A stretch of DNA of 47,445 nucleotides from Ceraceosorus guamensis (Eukaryota; Basidiomycota; Exobasidiomycetes; Ceraceosorales; Ceraceosoraceae). The stretch spans positions 8,225-55,669 of the forward strand of contig NW_020290088.1 in assembly GCF_003144195.1 (NCBI RefSeq), written 5' to 3'. The translations under genes and the position numbers were made by a program. Every line of letters starts with the position of its first letter. The first letter of the stretch is position 1. The notes beneath the pieces were generated by a model. That model searched no databases, was not told where the DNA came from, and worked only from the letters and a program-made list of their open reading frames with translations. Of the stretch, positions 32,401 to 41,138 are shown piece after piece.

Positions 32401-35306
32401 CATGTCTTGGCAGTGCAGTGACGATCCTCTAGGATACATCCCGTGGGCGACACAGCCCCAAGCAGGCTCAGAGCCATGGCCACGCGATGGTCGTCGTAGC
32501 AGTGAATGGAAGGGATTTGACCCGAGGCGTAGGTGGCTTTTTGCTCCAGCGAGCTAGGATAAATCTCGAGACCATCCTCATGCTCCACCGTCTTGACTCC
32601 AAATCGAGCCAATTCGTCCATCATCGCCTGGATCCTGTTGCATTCCTTGACTCGCTGATTGGAGATGCCGGTGATGCGCGTGCTGGTCTGTCCAGTCACG
32701 CCAGGCGTGGTTGCGCACGCGAAAAGTACCGCAGCGGTGAGGAAAGCATCGGTCAGAGGCTCCATGTCCACCGTGCCGAGTTGTCGGAGCGATGCGGGAG
32801 CACCTGGCGGGCCTCGAACGAGTGTAGCGTTGCTGGTCTGCTCCACGGTGCATCCCATGTCGCGCAAGAGCATGGCGAAGGCTGCATCGCCTTGTGCCGA
32901 GCTCGAGCCCAAAGTTGGAATGACACATTCCGTGCCCTGCAACGCTGCTAGGGCGAGCGGGTACGTCGCCGAGCTCGCATCGCTCTCGACGGCATACTCT
33001 GCGGGTGCGTGGTACGCGCCAAGCGGAATGCGGTAGAGATGCTGAAGCTCTCCGGAGGTGGTGCGGGCACGTTGCACGTGGATGCCAAAGTCCGCCATGA
33101 GGGCGATGGTGAGGTCGATGTACGACTGCGAAATGACGTGATCGCCGACGAGTTCCAGCGTCACGAATTGTTGACCTGCCGAACTAGGAGCGGCGAGCGG
33201 GGCACACATCAGCACGGCTGACACGTACTGAGAGCTGGTCTCGGCTGACAAGCTGATGTGTCCGTCGGTGCCTGTGGGAAAGAAGCCGCGAGCGGGAATG
33301 TCGAGGGGTAGGTGACCGGCGACCTTGGACGTGATTCCCGATCCTGCTGCGTTCAATGCTGTGACGAGATCGCCGATGGGACGCTTCTGCATGCGCTCGT
33401 TGCCTGTGAGGGTGGTGGACGAGGCTGAGGCGGTGGGTGCTGCAAGGAGACAAGCGGCTGTCAGGAAACGAGCAGCCGTGCCAGCGTTCTGCACGTAGAG
33501 TTCCTTGTCGGGGGCTGAAAGGAGACCTCCGTGGCCGTGCACGTGAACGCCATCGGTGTCGATTTCGATGTCGGCAGCGCGAAGCGAGCGCAACGAGTCG
33601 ATCATGACGCGCGTATCATCCGAGTGCAGCAGGTTCCTGATGCGGCATCCGTGCGTCGAGGTGGAAAGGGCGGCGAGCAGCAGTACGCGATTGGAGATGC
33701 TCTTGCTGCCGGGCGGGACGATCTGCACGGCAGCTCGAGGAGCGGGTGCGGCGGGCTGCACCAAAGCAGCAGACGACATGGCAGAGGCAATGTCTGCATC
33801 CGAGACGCTCGAAGCGCGCTGCTCCAGCGTGGTGCCGAGAGAGTTGAGCAGAACGAGCTTCTTGATGGAACCAGCGTTCTTCTTGTCGATGGACATGCGT
33901 TCCAATAATTTGCTGATGGAGAGCTTGCCGGCGTTGGCGTGATGTGCAAAGTCTGAGATGGAGACTGGCAACCTGTACGCTTTGAGGCAGCTCGACAAGG
34001 CGCCCAATTCGCTGATGGAGAGATGATTTTGAGCCACAGCGATGCGCGCTTCGAGCATCATGCCCACAGCGATGGCCTCGCCGTGAAGCGCCTCGGGCAG
34101 CTGTGTGCGTGGGCGAGCGAGAGAGGGGTGAAAAGAGTCAGACACGAGATGCGATCGTGACGGCGTTACGAGCAGATGGAATCGTGAATACCCTACACGC
34201 GGCGTGACGTGCCACATGCTCACCAGTAGGCTCTCGAGAGCGTGACCGATCGAGTGTCCAAAGTTGACGAGATTGCGCAGTCCCGTCGTTTCGTGCGGAT
34301 CGGCATTGACGATGGAGGATTTGATGTGGATCGAGGATGCGACGAAGCGTCGCAGCAGCTGCGCTCGTCGCGTGATGTCAGTCTCGTCGGCGCTCGAGTT
34401 CGAGTTGTTGCTGTCTGCAATGCGCATATCGTCAAAGGCTTGCCAGACATCGGACGCGGATGCGGCGATCTCGTGGAATAGGTCGGCATCGCGAATGGCG
34501 GCAGTTTTGATGACCTCTGCCATACCGTTGGCGATCTCGCGGGCAGGCAATGTAGCGAGGAATTGTGGAAAGACGTAAATGTGCTTGGCGGGGTGAAATG
34601 CGCCGATCATATTCTTTCCCAGCGGCGTATCCACCGCCACCTTGCCCCCGATGGAACTATCGACCATTGCGAGCAGCGTGGTGGGCACGTGGCACAGATG
34701 GACCGAGCGCATAAACGTCGCAGCTACGAAGCCGACTAGATCACCCACCACACCGCCGCCGATGGCGACGATGACTGTATCGCGCGTCAAGCCAGAGGCC
34801 AACATCCAGTCTTCCAGATCCTCCTTTGTCTTGCGCGTCTTGGTCGCCTCGCCGCTTGGCATGACGTAGGAGAGCAATTTGGCGTGCGGGTGCGGATGCG
34901 CACTGCCCGAAGCGGTCGCAGTCAGCGTGCTGCGGAAAGCCGCTTCGAGCGTGGAGAGATGCAGCTTCGCTACGTTTGTGTCGGTGACGAGCAAGTACGC
35001 GCTCGCAGGAAGTTGGCTGATCACAGAAGAGGCGATGTATTGCGAGGGCAGCGTGGTCGTGGTCGTGGTCGTGGTCGACATTGATTTTCCCATCACCGTG
35101 CCAATGTGCACTTTGGAATCCAAGCATTGCTGGAATGCGACGTCGATGTCGGTGTCGACGTCTTCAGCGGCTGCTACCGATGCCGGTGCCAGGACTCGAG
35201 CTTGCGCTTGCGCGGTGGCCTTTGCATCGCTCTGGCGCAGCCTTTGCAGTTTGGTAGGCCTGACATCGGTGATGAGCGGTTGTCTCTCTGCAACGGCGAC
35301 TGGCAT
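29496..35306 (-). CDS. ARO1: Pentafunctional AROM polypeptide (shikimate steps 2-6)
   Basis: This cytosolic fusion enzyme converts DAHP to EPSP. With the 123-nt intron 34223-34101 removed it has 1895 residues, well above the usual 1550-1600. In order: dehydroquinate synthase (about 60-440, IGGGVVGDLVGFVAATFMR, KNMIGAFHPAK); EPSP synthase (PPGSKSISNR, NAGTAARFLTA, NQRVKECNRI, DDHRVAMALSLLG); shikimate kinase (P-loop GMRGSGKTHIG, GRPAYGE); type I dehydroquinase (SWHDPRG with the catalytic His, and KLIG with the Schiff-base Lys); shikimate dehydrogenase (GNPVSKSLSPAIHN, TIPHK, GENTDWRA, GLDMLLAQAEHQ). All key residues I looked for are present. The last roughly 180 residues are extra: three repeats of a 56-residue unit. 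The start is the first ATG of the frame. The gene is divergent from the P450. Whether it is a second AROM copy or the only one cannot be seen here. Confidence 0.97.
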   Translation of the reverse strand: MPVAVAERQPLITDVRPTKLQRLRQSDAKATAQAQARVLAPASVAAAEDVDTDIDVAFQQCLDSKVHIGTVMGKSMSTTTTTTTTLPSQYIASSVISQLPASAYLLVTDTNVAKLHLSTLEAAFRSTLTATASGSAHPHPHAKLLSYVMPSGEATKTRKTKEDLEDWMLASGLTRDTVIVAIGGGVVGDLVGFVAATFMRSVHLCHVPTTLLAMVDSSIGGKVAVDTPLGKNMIGAFHPAKHIYVFPQFLATLPAREIANGMAEVIKTAAIRDADLFHEIAASASDVWQAFDDMRIADSNNSNSSADETDITRRAQLLRRFVASSIHIKSSIVNADPHETTGLRNLVNFGHSIGHALESLLVSMWHVTPRVGYSRFHLLVTPSRSHLVSDSFHPSLARPRTQLPEALHGEAIAVGMMLEARIAVAQNHLSISELGALSSCLKAYRLPVSISDFAHHANAGKLSISKLLERMSIDKKNAGSIKKLVLLNSLGTTLEQRASSVSDADIASAMSSAALVQPAAPAPRAAVQIVPPGSKSISNRVLLLAALSTSTHGCRIRNLLHSDDTRVMIDSLRSLRAADIEIDTDGVHVHGHGGLLSAPDKELYVQNAGTAARFLTAACLLAAPTASASSTTLTGNERMQKRPIGDLVTALNAAGSGITSKVAGHLPLDIPARGFFPTGTDGHISLSAETSSQYVSAVLMCAPLAAPSSAGQQFVTLELVGDHVISQSYIDLTIALMADFGIHVQRARTTSGELQHLYRIPLGAYHAPAEYAVESDASSATYPLALAALQGTECVIPTLGSSSAQGDAAFAMLLRDMGCTVEQTSNATLVRGPPGAPASLRQLGTVDMEPLTDAFLTAAVLFACATTPGVTGQTSTRITGISNQRVKECNRIQAMMDELARFGVKTVEHEDGLEIYPSSLEQKATYASGQIPSIHCYDDHRVAMALSLLGAVSPTGCILEDRHCTAKTWPTWFDNLRDTLGAQVGATDDVLVPSRGTPDKAVPDQAAPIISRAVASLADSKPTIVLIGMRGSGKTHIGRIAAMELGRTLVDADEQFELRYGDLSTFVQQRGWPAFRRAELELLRSLLIEHADNAVLSLGGGIVETPEARTLLQEYGANMGPVVWIRRHLFNLLNFLETAGRPAYGEAAEEVFRRREPHFAACSTYEFSNPIDVPNSALPLADQVSNFFGIITEQKPRHVGPLSFARRTYMLSYNAPSVSTHLSDLCDLAAGVDAVELRVDCLSSTCVDNVAREVALLRSVIDLPIIYTVRSVAQGGHYPDDDLAGYVRLILLALRSGCDYVDVEMRLAEQQLSELFAAKGCSRIIASWHDPRGELPWGHRGEASPMMEKYHLGSKYGDVVKLIGLARTLNDNHALKEFREAVLKPGNKPLLAVNMSPAGQLSRILNPVLNPVTHPKLGQAAPGQLSYAQIQTGLHLLGMNPGKKFHIFGNPVSKSLSPAIHNAVFKQLGTAHAYARCESVQATDEAVLNRLAAKDFGGASVTIPHKVSMMALCHSISPEAEAIGAINTILPRPAAAPNAAGGGLCLYGENTDWRAISSAVQGRLSPGSFDALVLGAGGTARGAIYALHRAGAKRILLHNRTRATARNVVDACPLTWNVLFVETLQEVTQCYAPRVVVSTTPPEGSALPHEEGVAPPGTTVLPADLLKLRDTTLEQGVAIDMAYTGVRSTLQELVRTSAWADRWTFVSGLDMLLAQAEHQSRLFTGRASIPKRAMRHAAEKALHEQRTSPSLRPAAEHIPSAFRPELLRPAATQAPGATTGARVDIAAPHYPDFRKMDLRASSSSPSPSVLNPATTFRPERLRPVATRAVGTAASAEPRVDIAAPHYPDFKKMNLRASSSSPSPSVLDPVTTFRPELLRPVATEAVGTAASAGQRVDIAAPHYPDFRRVKPQSSSSSMDVDASADAPVRKVYTLRRE
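29560..30050 (-). repeat. Three 168-bp (56-codon) repeats at the AROM C-terminus
   Basis: The units are in register at 29593, 29761 and 29929, a 168-bp period. Each encodes FRPE-LRP, then RVDIAAPHYPDF, then in two of them LRASSSSPSPSVL. The copies differ by scattered substitutions, so the protein motif appears kept while the DNA has diverged somewhat. Confidence 0.92.
34101..34223 (-). other. Phase-neutral, stop-free intron in AROM (exitron-like)
   Basis: GTGAGC at 34223 and CAG at 34103-34101 bound 123 nt that interrupt the dehydroquinate synthase core between HALESLL and LPEALHGE. Removing it restores the family spacing of 12 residues from that Glu to HGE. The 41 codons it would add contain no stop, so retention would give an in-frame insertion next to the metal-binding HGE. 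It carries the intergenic word GAATCGTGAAT. Confidence 0.85.
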
Positions 35307-35695
35307 TTTGTGCTGTTGTGTTGCTGGTGAGTGCGGGGGAGGCGTGCGTCTGCAAGGATTCGCTCGTGAGTGTGGGTGTGAGCGCGAGCGCGAGTGTGAG
35401 TGTGCGGACGCAGAGATGGAACTATCCTATCACGTGTCCTGTGGAATCCGGGAACATGTCAGGTATGTATATCAAGGACCGTGTGAGGCAGGACATCATC
35501 GATGCGCTGAACATGGCATCACTTCTTATACCGATTGGGTGTGCGCGTGCGCCTGCGCGTGCGCGTGCGCGAGGGGGCAGCAGCGGGACCACGCCAGATC
35601 TAGATCCAGCTGCAGCACAGCTCCCTCCACCTTGCTTGACGCGAGTCCGACCGGGGTACTCGCTCAGCCATGTTGATTGGCAGCGCAGCATGTCG

Positions 35696-35733
35696 GAGAG
35701 AGAGAGCGAGAGAGAGAGAGAGAAAGAGAGAGA
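35696..35733. repeat. (GA)n microsatellite
   Basis: An interrupted AG dinucleotide tract about 100 bp from the 29-bp element in the AROM promoter. Confidence 0.9.
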
Positions 35734-35825
35734 TGTGTTGCGGTCCGCTGCACGCACGAGACCCAGCGCGAGTGCGTGCGTGGAGTGCGTGAGTGGATAA
35801 TCACGCCAAGTAGGCAGGCGCGCGC

Positions 35826-35854
35826 TTTGACACGGAGATGATGGTGTTTCACTT
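35826..35854 (-). promoter_or_regulatory. 29-bp element shared with the DAHP synthase promoter (copy 2)
   Basis: On the minus strand this is identical over 29 bp to 11161-11189. It lies about 520 bp upstream of the AROM ATG and points toward it. See copy 1 for the sequence ends. Confidence 0.6.
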
Positions 35855-36984
35855 GGACCCGCGGCGTGACTGCTTAATTGCATGATGGATGTGACAGTCA
35901 CGAGTGAGTCAAAAGCAGCATCATATATATCTGGATGTGCGCTATTCTGCACGCATGCAGGCACGCGTCCGTCACGTGCAGCGCACTCGAGACTCGCGAC
36001 GCGCACGCTGTTCTTGATTACGCGCAAGACGGGAGGGGAGGGGCGCGCCGGCGGTGATGATGGCAAGCATCCCAATCGTGAATTGCTTTGCTGCGTTGCC
36101 GCAGTGGAGTACGCTGTGTGTTGATGCCGCCGTCAGTCGAGCTGCAGATTCACAAGAGTTCGGCAACCATGATCTCCGCGCGAGTGCCAGCGAGCATCGA
36201 GTGGGAGCACATATGAATTCCAGTCAAGGATGTTTGCGCCAGCGGAACTCGAGGTGTGTGATGTAAATAATCGTAGTTTGCAAACCCGGCGTTTTGGCGC
36301 GCGTGCATAATCTCGAATGGCGGCGGAGCAGGTTGCGGCAGGATTTTCAAAGCGTGGCGCAGCAGATGAATTACGAAACAAAATCATTGTTATCTCTCGC
36401 GAGTAAGAGATAACAAAGTGAATCAAGAATTGCGCCGGCCACGATCACGCTGCAGCCCGCCGCTCCGAGGCGCGCACATGCACTATACGTGCAGCATGCA
36501 TCGCGTCAATTCTTCTCTCGAGCCATGCAGCAGCCGCATGACCACACGCGCTCCGCGCTCGCCGCGTGCAAGGAATTGGGAATCTTGAATGTGAATGTGA
36601 ATGCCCGCACGCGCGCGCACGCGCTCTCACGACTTTTTCAGGAACGCGCGCGTGCGTGTCGAGAATTTGCGCGAATGAATTTCCCCCTCCGTCGTCATCA
36701 ACGCCCACAACGACACGCGTCCGCAACCACCACCGTCTCGATTCGCGCATCTCCCGCACACTTATCTTCCCGGTCGGCGCTTGTGATGCAAGGCCATGAT
36801 TCTCGGAACGCGAGCCTGCACGGAGTGAGGGGCGGGGGCCAACGCCGACGTGTGGCGCTTGCGCCATTCGAGCGCCCGCGACTGCGACTGCGGCAGTGGT
36901 GTGACGTGATGTGATGGATCCGGAATCGGAGTGTGTTGCGACATTGCTAGCCCGCGCTCGCCGCTGCATCTCCAACGCCCGCAC

Positions 36985-37006
36985 GCAAGCAAGCAAGCAA
37001 GCAAGC
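36985..37006. repeat. (GCAA)n microsatellite
   Basis: About five GCAA units in the P450 upstream region. Confidence 0.9.
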
Positions 37007-37234
37007 ATCCTCACCCCCGTTGTTGGCGCGCGCATCCCCATTCCCGTTGTTCGCGCGCGCGCCCATCTATAGCACACTCGACGTGACGTCCGCGGCCCCA
37101 GCCCCCCGTCGTCAGGTTGCCCCAAGCCGTGCGCAACGGCACTCGATCCAGTCCGCCGGTCGATGCGGTTCGAGCGGTCTCGCCCGCGGGCCCACACGCG
37201 CGAAGCCAGCTGCCGTCGACGACATGGCTCCGTA

Positions 37235-37243
37235 CATATATAG
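37235..37243 (+). promoter_or_regulatory. TATA element of the P450 gene
   Basis: CATATATAG lies about 196 bp upstream of the P450 ATG, matching the spacing seen at DAHP synthase and MFS. Confidence 0.5.
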
Positions 37244-37438
37244 ACACGTGCTGATGCTTACCGGTGCGGTAGTCCCACTAATGCTCGTGTCTTTGACAGC
37301 TCATCCCTTCACACGTCTCACGTAAGGTGCCAGTATCTTGCCGTCGCGCCCTTCAGCACCAATACGCAGTCTTCATAGGTAGCTCCCCCGAGCCCACCCC
37401 CCCGCGCCGGATCTCCCCAGCAAAACGTTCTCGCCACA

Positions 37439-39226
37439 ATGTCTAGCGCAACAGCGGTGTTCCATGCCGCTGCAGCCGTTGCTGCACCTTCAGCCTTGCA
37501 CCCTTTTGCCAACGGCAACTTGTCGTACGCGCCCGACACATCCGACGCCGAGCCGCTTAGCCTTCCACTACCCATGTGGGCCGCAGTTGCCCTCGTCGGC
37601 GCTACCATCTTGATCGCCTCGCAGTCCGCATTCAAGAGTCGAGGCAGCTTGCCTGCTGCGCCAGGACCTAACCGCACCCCCTTCTTCGGCAACGCTTTGC
37701 AAATCGACAATAAGCACCCCGTCGTGCAATTCAAAGATTGGGCTACCCAGTACGGCCCTGTCATGTCGCTCCGCGTATTTAGTCAAGATATTGTAGTCAT
37801 AAATTCCGATCAGGCGGCAAAAGACCTGCTAGACGCCAAGGGTTCCATCTACAGCTCGCGCGCGCCGCCTTACTTTGGCTACAATCTCATGTCCAAGAGC
37901 AAACGCATGGTCTTTCATCCGTACGGTGATGAGTGGCGCAAGGCGCGCAAGATCATGCACCGCCTCCTAGCGCCCACAGCGATGTCCACGCAAGGCACAT
38001 CGCAGGAGCTAGAATCTCGCCAGATGCTCAAAGAGCTCATGGACGGTGGGTCGCCCAAACAGATCCTCGCTTCCAAGGAACGCGGCGTGTCCAACACGTG
38101 GCACTTTTTCGACAGTTTCAAGCGCTTCAGCTCATCCAGTATCATGACGCTCTGCTACGGTCATCGCTTCGTCAGCTCTTGCGACCCCACGATCGTAGAG
38201 ATCTTCGAGGCGATGGACACGCTATCCCTCAAATGTCAACCGGGCGCGTACCTGGTCGATGCGCTACCCATCCTGCGCAAATTGCCCACCGCTCTGCAGC
38301 CTTGGGTGAGAGAGGCGAAAGAGCTCCACGAACAAGAGTGGAAGACGTGGGGCAGATTGTTAGACCGATGCAAGAAGGAGGTCATGGATGGCACAGCTCG
38401 CGAGTGCTTCATCGGCGATCTTTTGCGCGAAGGGGCAGCGCTCGAAACGGAGAAGGAGAGACAAGAGGCGCAATTGACGGATCTCGACATTGGGTATGCG
38501 GCTTGTGCTCTGCTCGAGGCTGGCTCGGACACTACAGCCAGCACAATCGCGAGCGCGTGCCTGGCAATGATTCTACATCCCAACGTACTTGCCAAGGCCC
38601 ACGCCGAGCTGGATCGCGTGGTCGGTTCGGATCGCTTGCCAGCGCTAGAAGATGAGGAGCATCTGCCGTACGTACGGGCATGCATTAAGGAGACGCTCCG
38701 ATGGAGACCTCCAACCGTCATGGGTGTTCCCCACGCGGTCGTGCAGGACGACGTCTACAACGGCTTCCATATACCCAAAGACGCCATGATCATCGACAAC
38801 ATCTACGCCATGTCGCATGATCCCAAGCGTTTCGCCAATCCAGAAGTGTATGACCCGGAGCGTTTCCATCTCTCGCACCCGGGCACGGCGGCCGAGTATG
38901 CAGGAAAACGCAACGTCAAGGAGAGGGACCATTTCGCCTACGGCCATGGGCGGCGCATTTGCGCAGGCATTCACATGGCTGAAAAGAGTCTGTACATGGC
39001 CATCACCCGCATCCTCTGGGCCTTTGATATTGCCCGTGCAGACGGAGCAGACGAGATTCGCGCGGACCCGCACGATGAACGTTACACCGACGGCTTTGTC
39101 AGCTTTCCGAACCACTTTGGGGCCAAGTTTACCATTCGCGACGACACCCGGAGGGCAACGATAGAGAACGAGTTCAAGAACGCCATTGTCACGTGGGAGA
39201 GCGAAGGTCTCGAGGCGGTCTCTTAG
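37439..39226 (+). CDS. Cytochrome P450 monooxygenase
   Basis: This is a single-exon microsomal P450 of 595 residues. One membrane anchor lies at about 43-60 (MWAAVALVGATILIA), followed by a Pro-rich hinge with PGPNRTPFFGN. The I-helix oxygen-activation motif is AGSDTTAS. ExxR is ETLR at 418-421 and PERF is present. The heme loop FAYGHGRRICAG has its thiolate ligand at C508. All signature residues are intact. The family (CYP number) is not recognised. It is somewhat long for a fungal P450 because of an N-terminal Ala/Pro-rich leader and a C-terminal tail. It is divergent from AROM and is the rightmost cluster gene before repeat-rich sequence, so it probably oxidises the cluster's aromatic product (inference). 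Confidence 0.95.
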   Translation: MSSATAVFHAAAAVAAPSALHPFANGNLSYAPDTSDAEPLSLPLPMWAAVALVGATILIASQSAFKSRGSLPAAPGPNRTPFFGNALQIDNKHPVVQFKDWATQYGPVMSLRVFSQDIVVINSDQAAKDLLDAKGSIYSSRAPPYFGYNLMSKSKRMVFHPYGDEWRKARKIMHRLLAPTAMSTQGTSQELESRQMLKELMDGGSPKQILASKERGVSNTWHFFDSFKRFSSSSIMTLCYGHRFVSSCDPTIVEIFEAMDTLSLKCQPGAYLVDALPILRKLPTALQPWVREAKELHEQEWKTWGRLLDRCKKEVMDGTARECFIGDLLREGAALETEKERQEAQLTDLDIGYAACALLEAGSDTTASTIASACLAMILHPNVLAKAHAELDRVVGSDRLPALEDEEHLPYVRACIKETLRWRPPTVMGVPHAVVQDDVYNGFHIPKDAMIIDNIYAMSHDPKRFANPEVYDPERFHLSHPGTAAEYAGKRNVKERDHFAYGHGRRICAGIHMAEKSLYMAITRILWAFDIARADGADEIRADPHDERYTDGFVSFPNHFGAKFTIRDDTRRATIENEFKNAIVTWESEGLEAVS

Positions 39227-39910
39227 AGCGCGCGCGCGAGATGACTCGAGATGGTGGGGGGTCCGCGCGCTGTCACTTTCTCGAGTCGCGCGACTCTCTC
39301 ATCGTGCCGCTTAGCAGCTCGCCCTCGTGTACCGGTACCGCGAGTCGAGGCTTCCTTCCCATCCTAATTAGATGTTCTTTTCCGTGCGCCGTGTTGTTCC
39401 TCGTGTCGCTTCTCTCACCACTGTGACACCATCGCTGGTAGCTCTATCACCACGAAACTGACCTTTGTAATTCACGTATACAGATAGTCTTGTAGCCAAG
39501 CGGCTAGCCGCGCCCACGCCCACACGATCAGCCGAGCGACCTAAAAGCCGTAATTGATGATAAACATTGACGGAGCGAGGTGTCCAAATCGCAGTGGAAG
39601 GAATGGAGTCAAGCCCCGGAGCGACAGGAGAAAGGTGATGGGGATGCACAGAGCGAGGTGACAGTGTAGATCGTAATGGAGAGGGTTGTCTCGAAGAGAA
39701 CCGAGGTCTCGGCTGATTTCAGTTCCTGACGATGGGCGCCAAGGCTTCCATAATTTTAACGCGGTCAGAGCAGCGTCGAGATGTTGTGAAGGCTTCCACA
39801 TTCAACTTTGGTTTAGACAGAGCAAACGCGCGCGAATGTTGGCATTTCCTGAGTTGAGTGAAGCGAGTTCGGCGTGAACCGCGACCGCGACCGCAAGAAT
39901 GAAATTCTAT

Positions 39911-40085
39911 TGGTATAAGCTGAGGATTTTGCGCTGTAAACTAGACCGCAGCGCGTCTGGACATCCGCAAACCTAATGGTATAAGTTGAGGATTTTTCGC
40001 CGTAAACAAGCGCGCGCCCCGCCAAAAGACGCGTGTCCGGAGGTCCGCGGAGCTGATTTTGAAGATTTTACGTCGTAAAAGTGCG
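39911..40085. repeat. Degenerate tandem repeat, three units
   Basis: Units at 39911, 39977 and about 40054 share GGTATAAGYTGAGGATTTT, then CGNCGTAAA, with GCGCGTCTGGACATCCGC-like sequence between. The third unit is the most diverged. Confidence 0.6.
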
Positions 40086-40263
40086 CTGCCAGATTTCTGC
40101 CATACGCGCCATATGCTGCCATACGCGCGCCATACGGGCGCTCTCGGCCGGTAGCGCGTGTCATAGCCAGACAGAGGCGCGCGCGCACCAGGCATAATTT
40201 ATCTGCCATGCCTTGTCTGTGCGGCAGCAGTCACACCTACCGCTCACATTCACTTTGTTGTCC

Positions 40264-40960
40264 CTGGCACCGACACTTTGACATGCTGGTGTGCGGCAAG
40301 CACGCTACCAAATGAGATGCCAATTACACCGTCAGGAAGCTGTGATAGGGGCATTTTGTGTGGTGCAATTTACTTCTTCAGAGGGTCCATCAGTGGGCAG
40401 AGAACATGCGCACAAACCAAAAGTGCTGCGCGTGAACTTCCCACCAAACCAGTGCGCTGGCACCGACACTTTGAGGGCCCACTGTCCAGGCCATTATTGT
40501 CCAATTGCCTTGTTCAGATGCTCACTTGGTAGCTTTGATAGGGGCATTTGCCGTAGTCAAGTCTGTTGTGCCAGAACAAGGGCTGGTGAGCGGTGACAAG
40601 CGCTCAAAGATAGGCATGTGCAAGGACAACAGGCGGGTCAGCCTTGTTGTGCGGGCGTGGCTGCACCACTATACGCGCGCTCTGTGCTTCAGCAGTGACG
40701 CGTGCCGCTCACAGCCCCTCATTGTCCCTGACACCGACACTTTGACCTGCTGTTGTATGGTGAGCACGCTGCAAAACAACCAACAAACTGCACTGTCAGG
40801 AAGCTGTGATAGGGGCATTTTGTGTAGTCAAAGCAGATCTGCCAGAACAAGCACCTGCAAGCGGTAACAAGATTTCAAAGATGAGCCTGTGCAAGGACAA
40901 TGAGCGCGTCAGTCTTGTTGTGCGGGTGTGGCTGCACCACTGTACGCGTCAAGACCTCTT
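40264..40960. repeat. Degenerate long direct repeats upstream of the helicase, three units
   Basis: Units begin CTGRCACCGACACTTTGA at 40264, 40457 and 40728. Each later contains GATAGGGGCATTT; the last two also share GCCAGAACAAG, GTGCAAGGACAA and TTGTGCGGGYGTGGCTGCAC. Unit lengths are unequal (193 and 271 bp), so indels have accumulated. Confidence 0.75.
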
Positions 40961-41131
40961 GTCTATCCCCACATACAAGGCACTGTCTTCTTACACGTAG
41001 CAAAGGATCTTCTTTGCGCCAGTGACACTCGTCTTACCAAGCATGCAAGCTATGCTTGGCTACCTGTGCATCAACAAGGCAAGTACTGCTCATGATGGGC
41101 GCACAGCTTGCTCTGTTGCACGCTCCAAAGG

Positions 41132-41138
41132 TATAAAG
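41132..41138 (+). promoter_or_regulatory. TATA element of the helicase gene
   Basis: TATAAAG lies 127 bp upstream of the ATG at 41259, followed by a C-rich leader. This supports that ATG over upstream GTG or ATG candidates in the same frame. Confidence 0.55.

Larger units (their letters stand above)
35307..37438. other. Divergent intergenic region between AROM and P450
   Basis: This 2.1-kb bidirectional promoter region contains (GTGCGC)n at about 35537-35571, a (GA)n tract, the second 29-bp element, and (GCAA)n at 36985-37006. A minus-strand TATACAT at 35466-35472 is about 165 bp from the AROM ATG. Long minus-strand frames at 35422-36075 and 36445-37197 are Arg/Ala/His-rich low-complexity translation and not convincing genes. 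Confidence 0.6.

Noticed and set aside
35422-36075. 217-codon minus-strand open frame upstream of AROM
   Set aside because: Covers GA and GTGCGC microsatellites; translation is Ser-Leu and Arg-Ala repeats.
36445-37197. 250-codon minus-strand open frame upstream of the P450
   Set aside because: Arg/Ala/His-rich translation across CG-rich low-complexity sequence, no domain, and it lies in the AROM/P450 promoter region.
40264-40960. CRISPR-like array
   Set aside because: Eukaryotic context, unequal long degenerate units, no short identical repeats with unique spacers.
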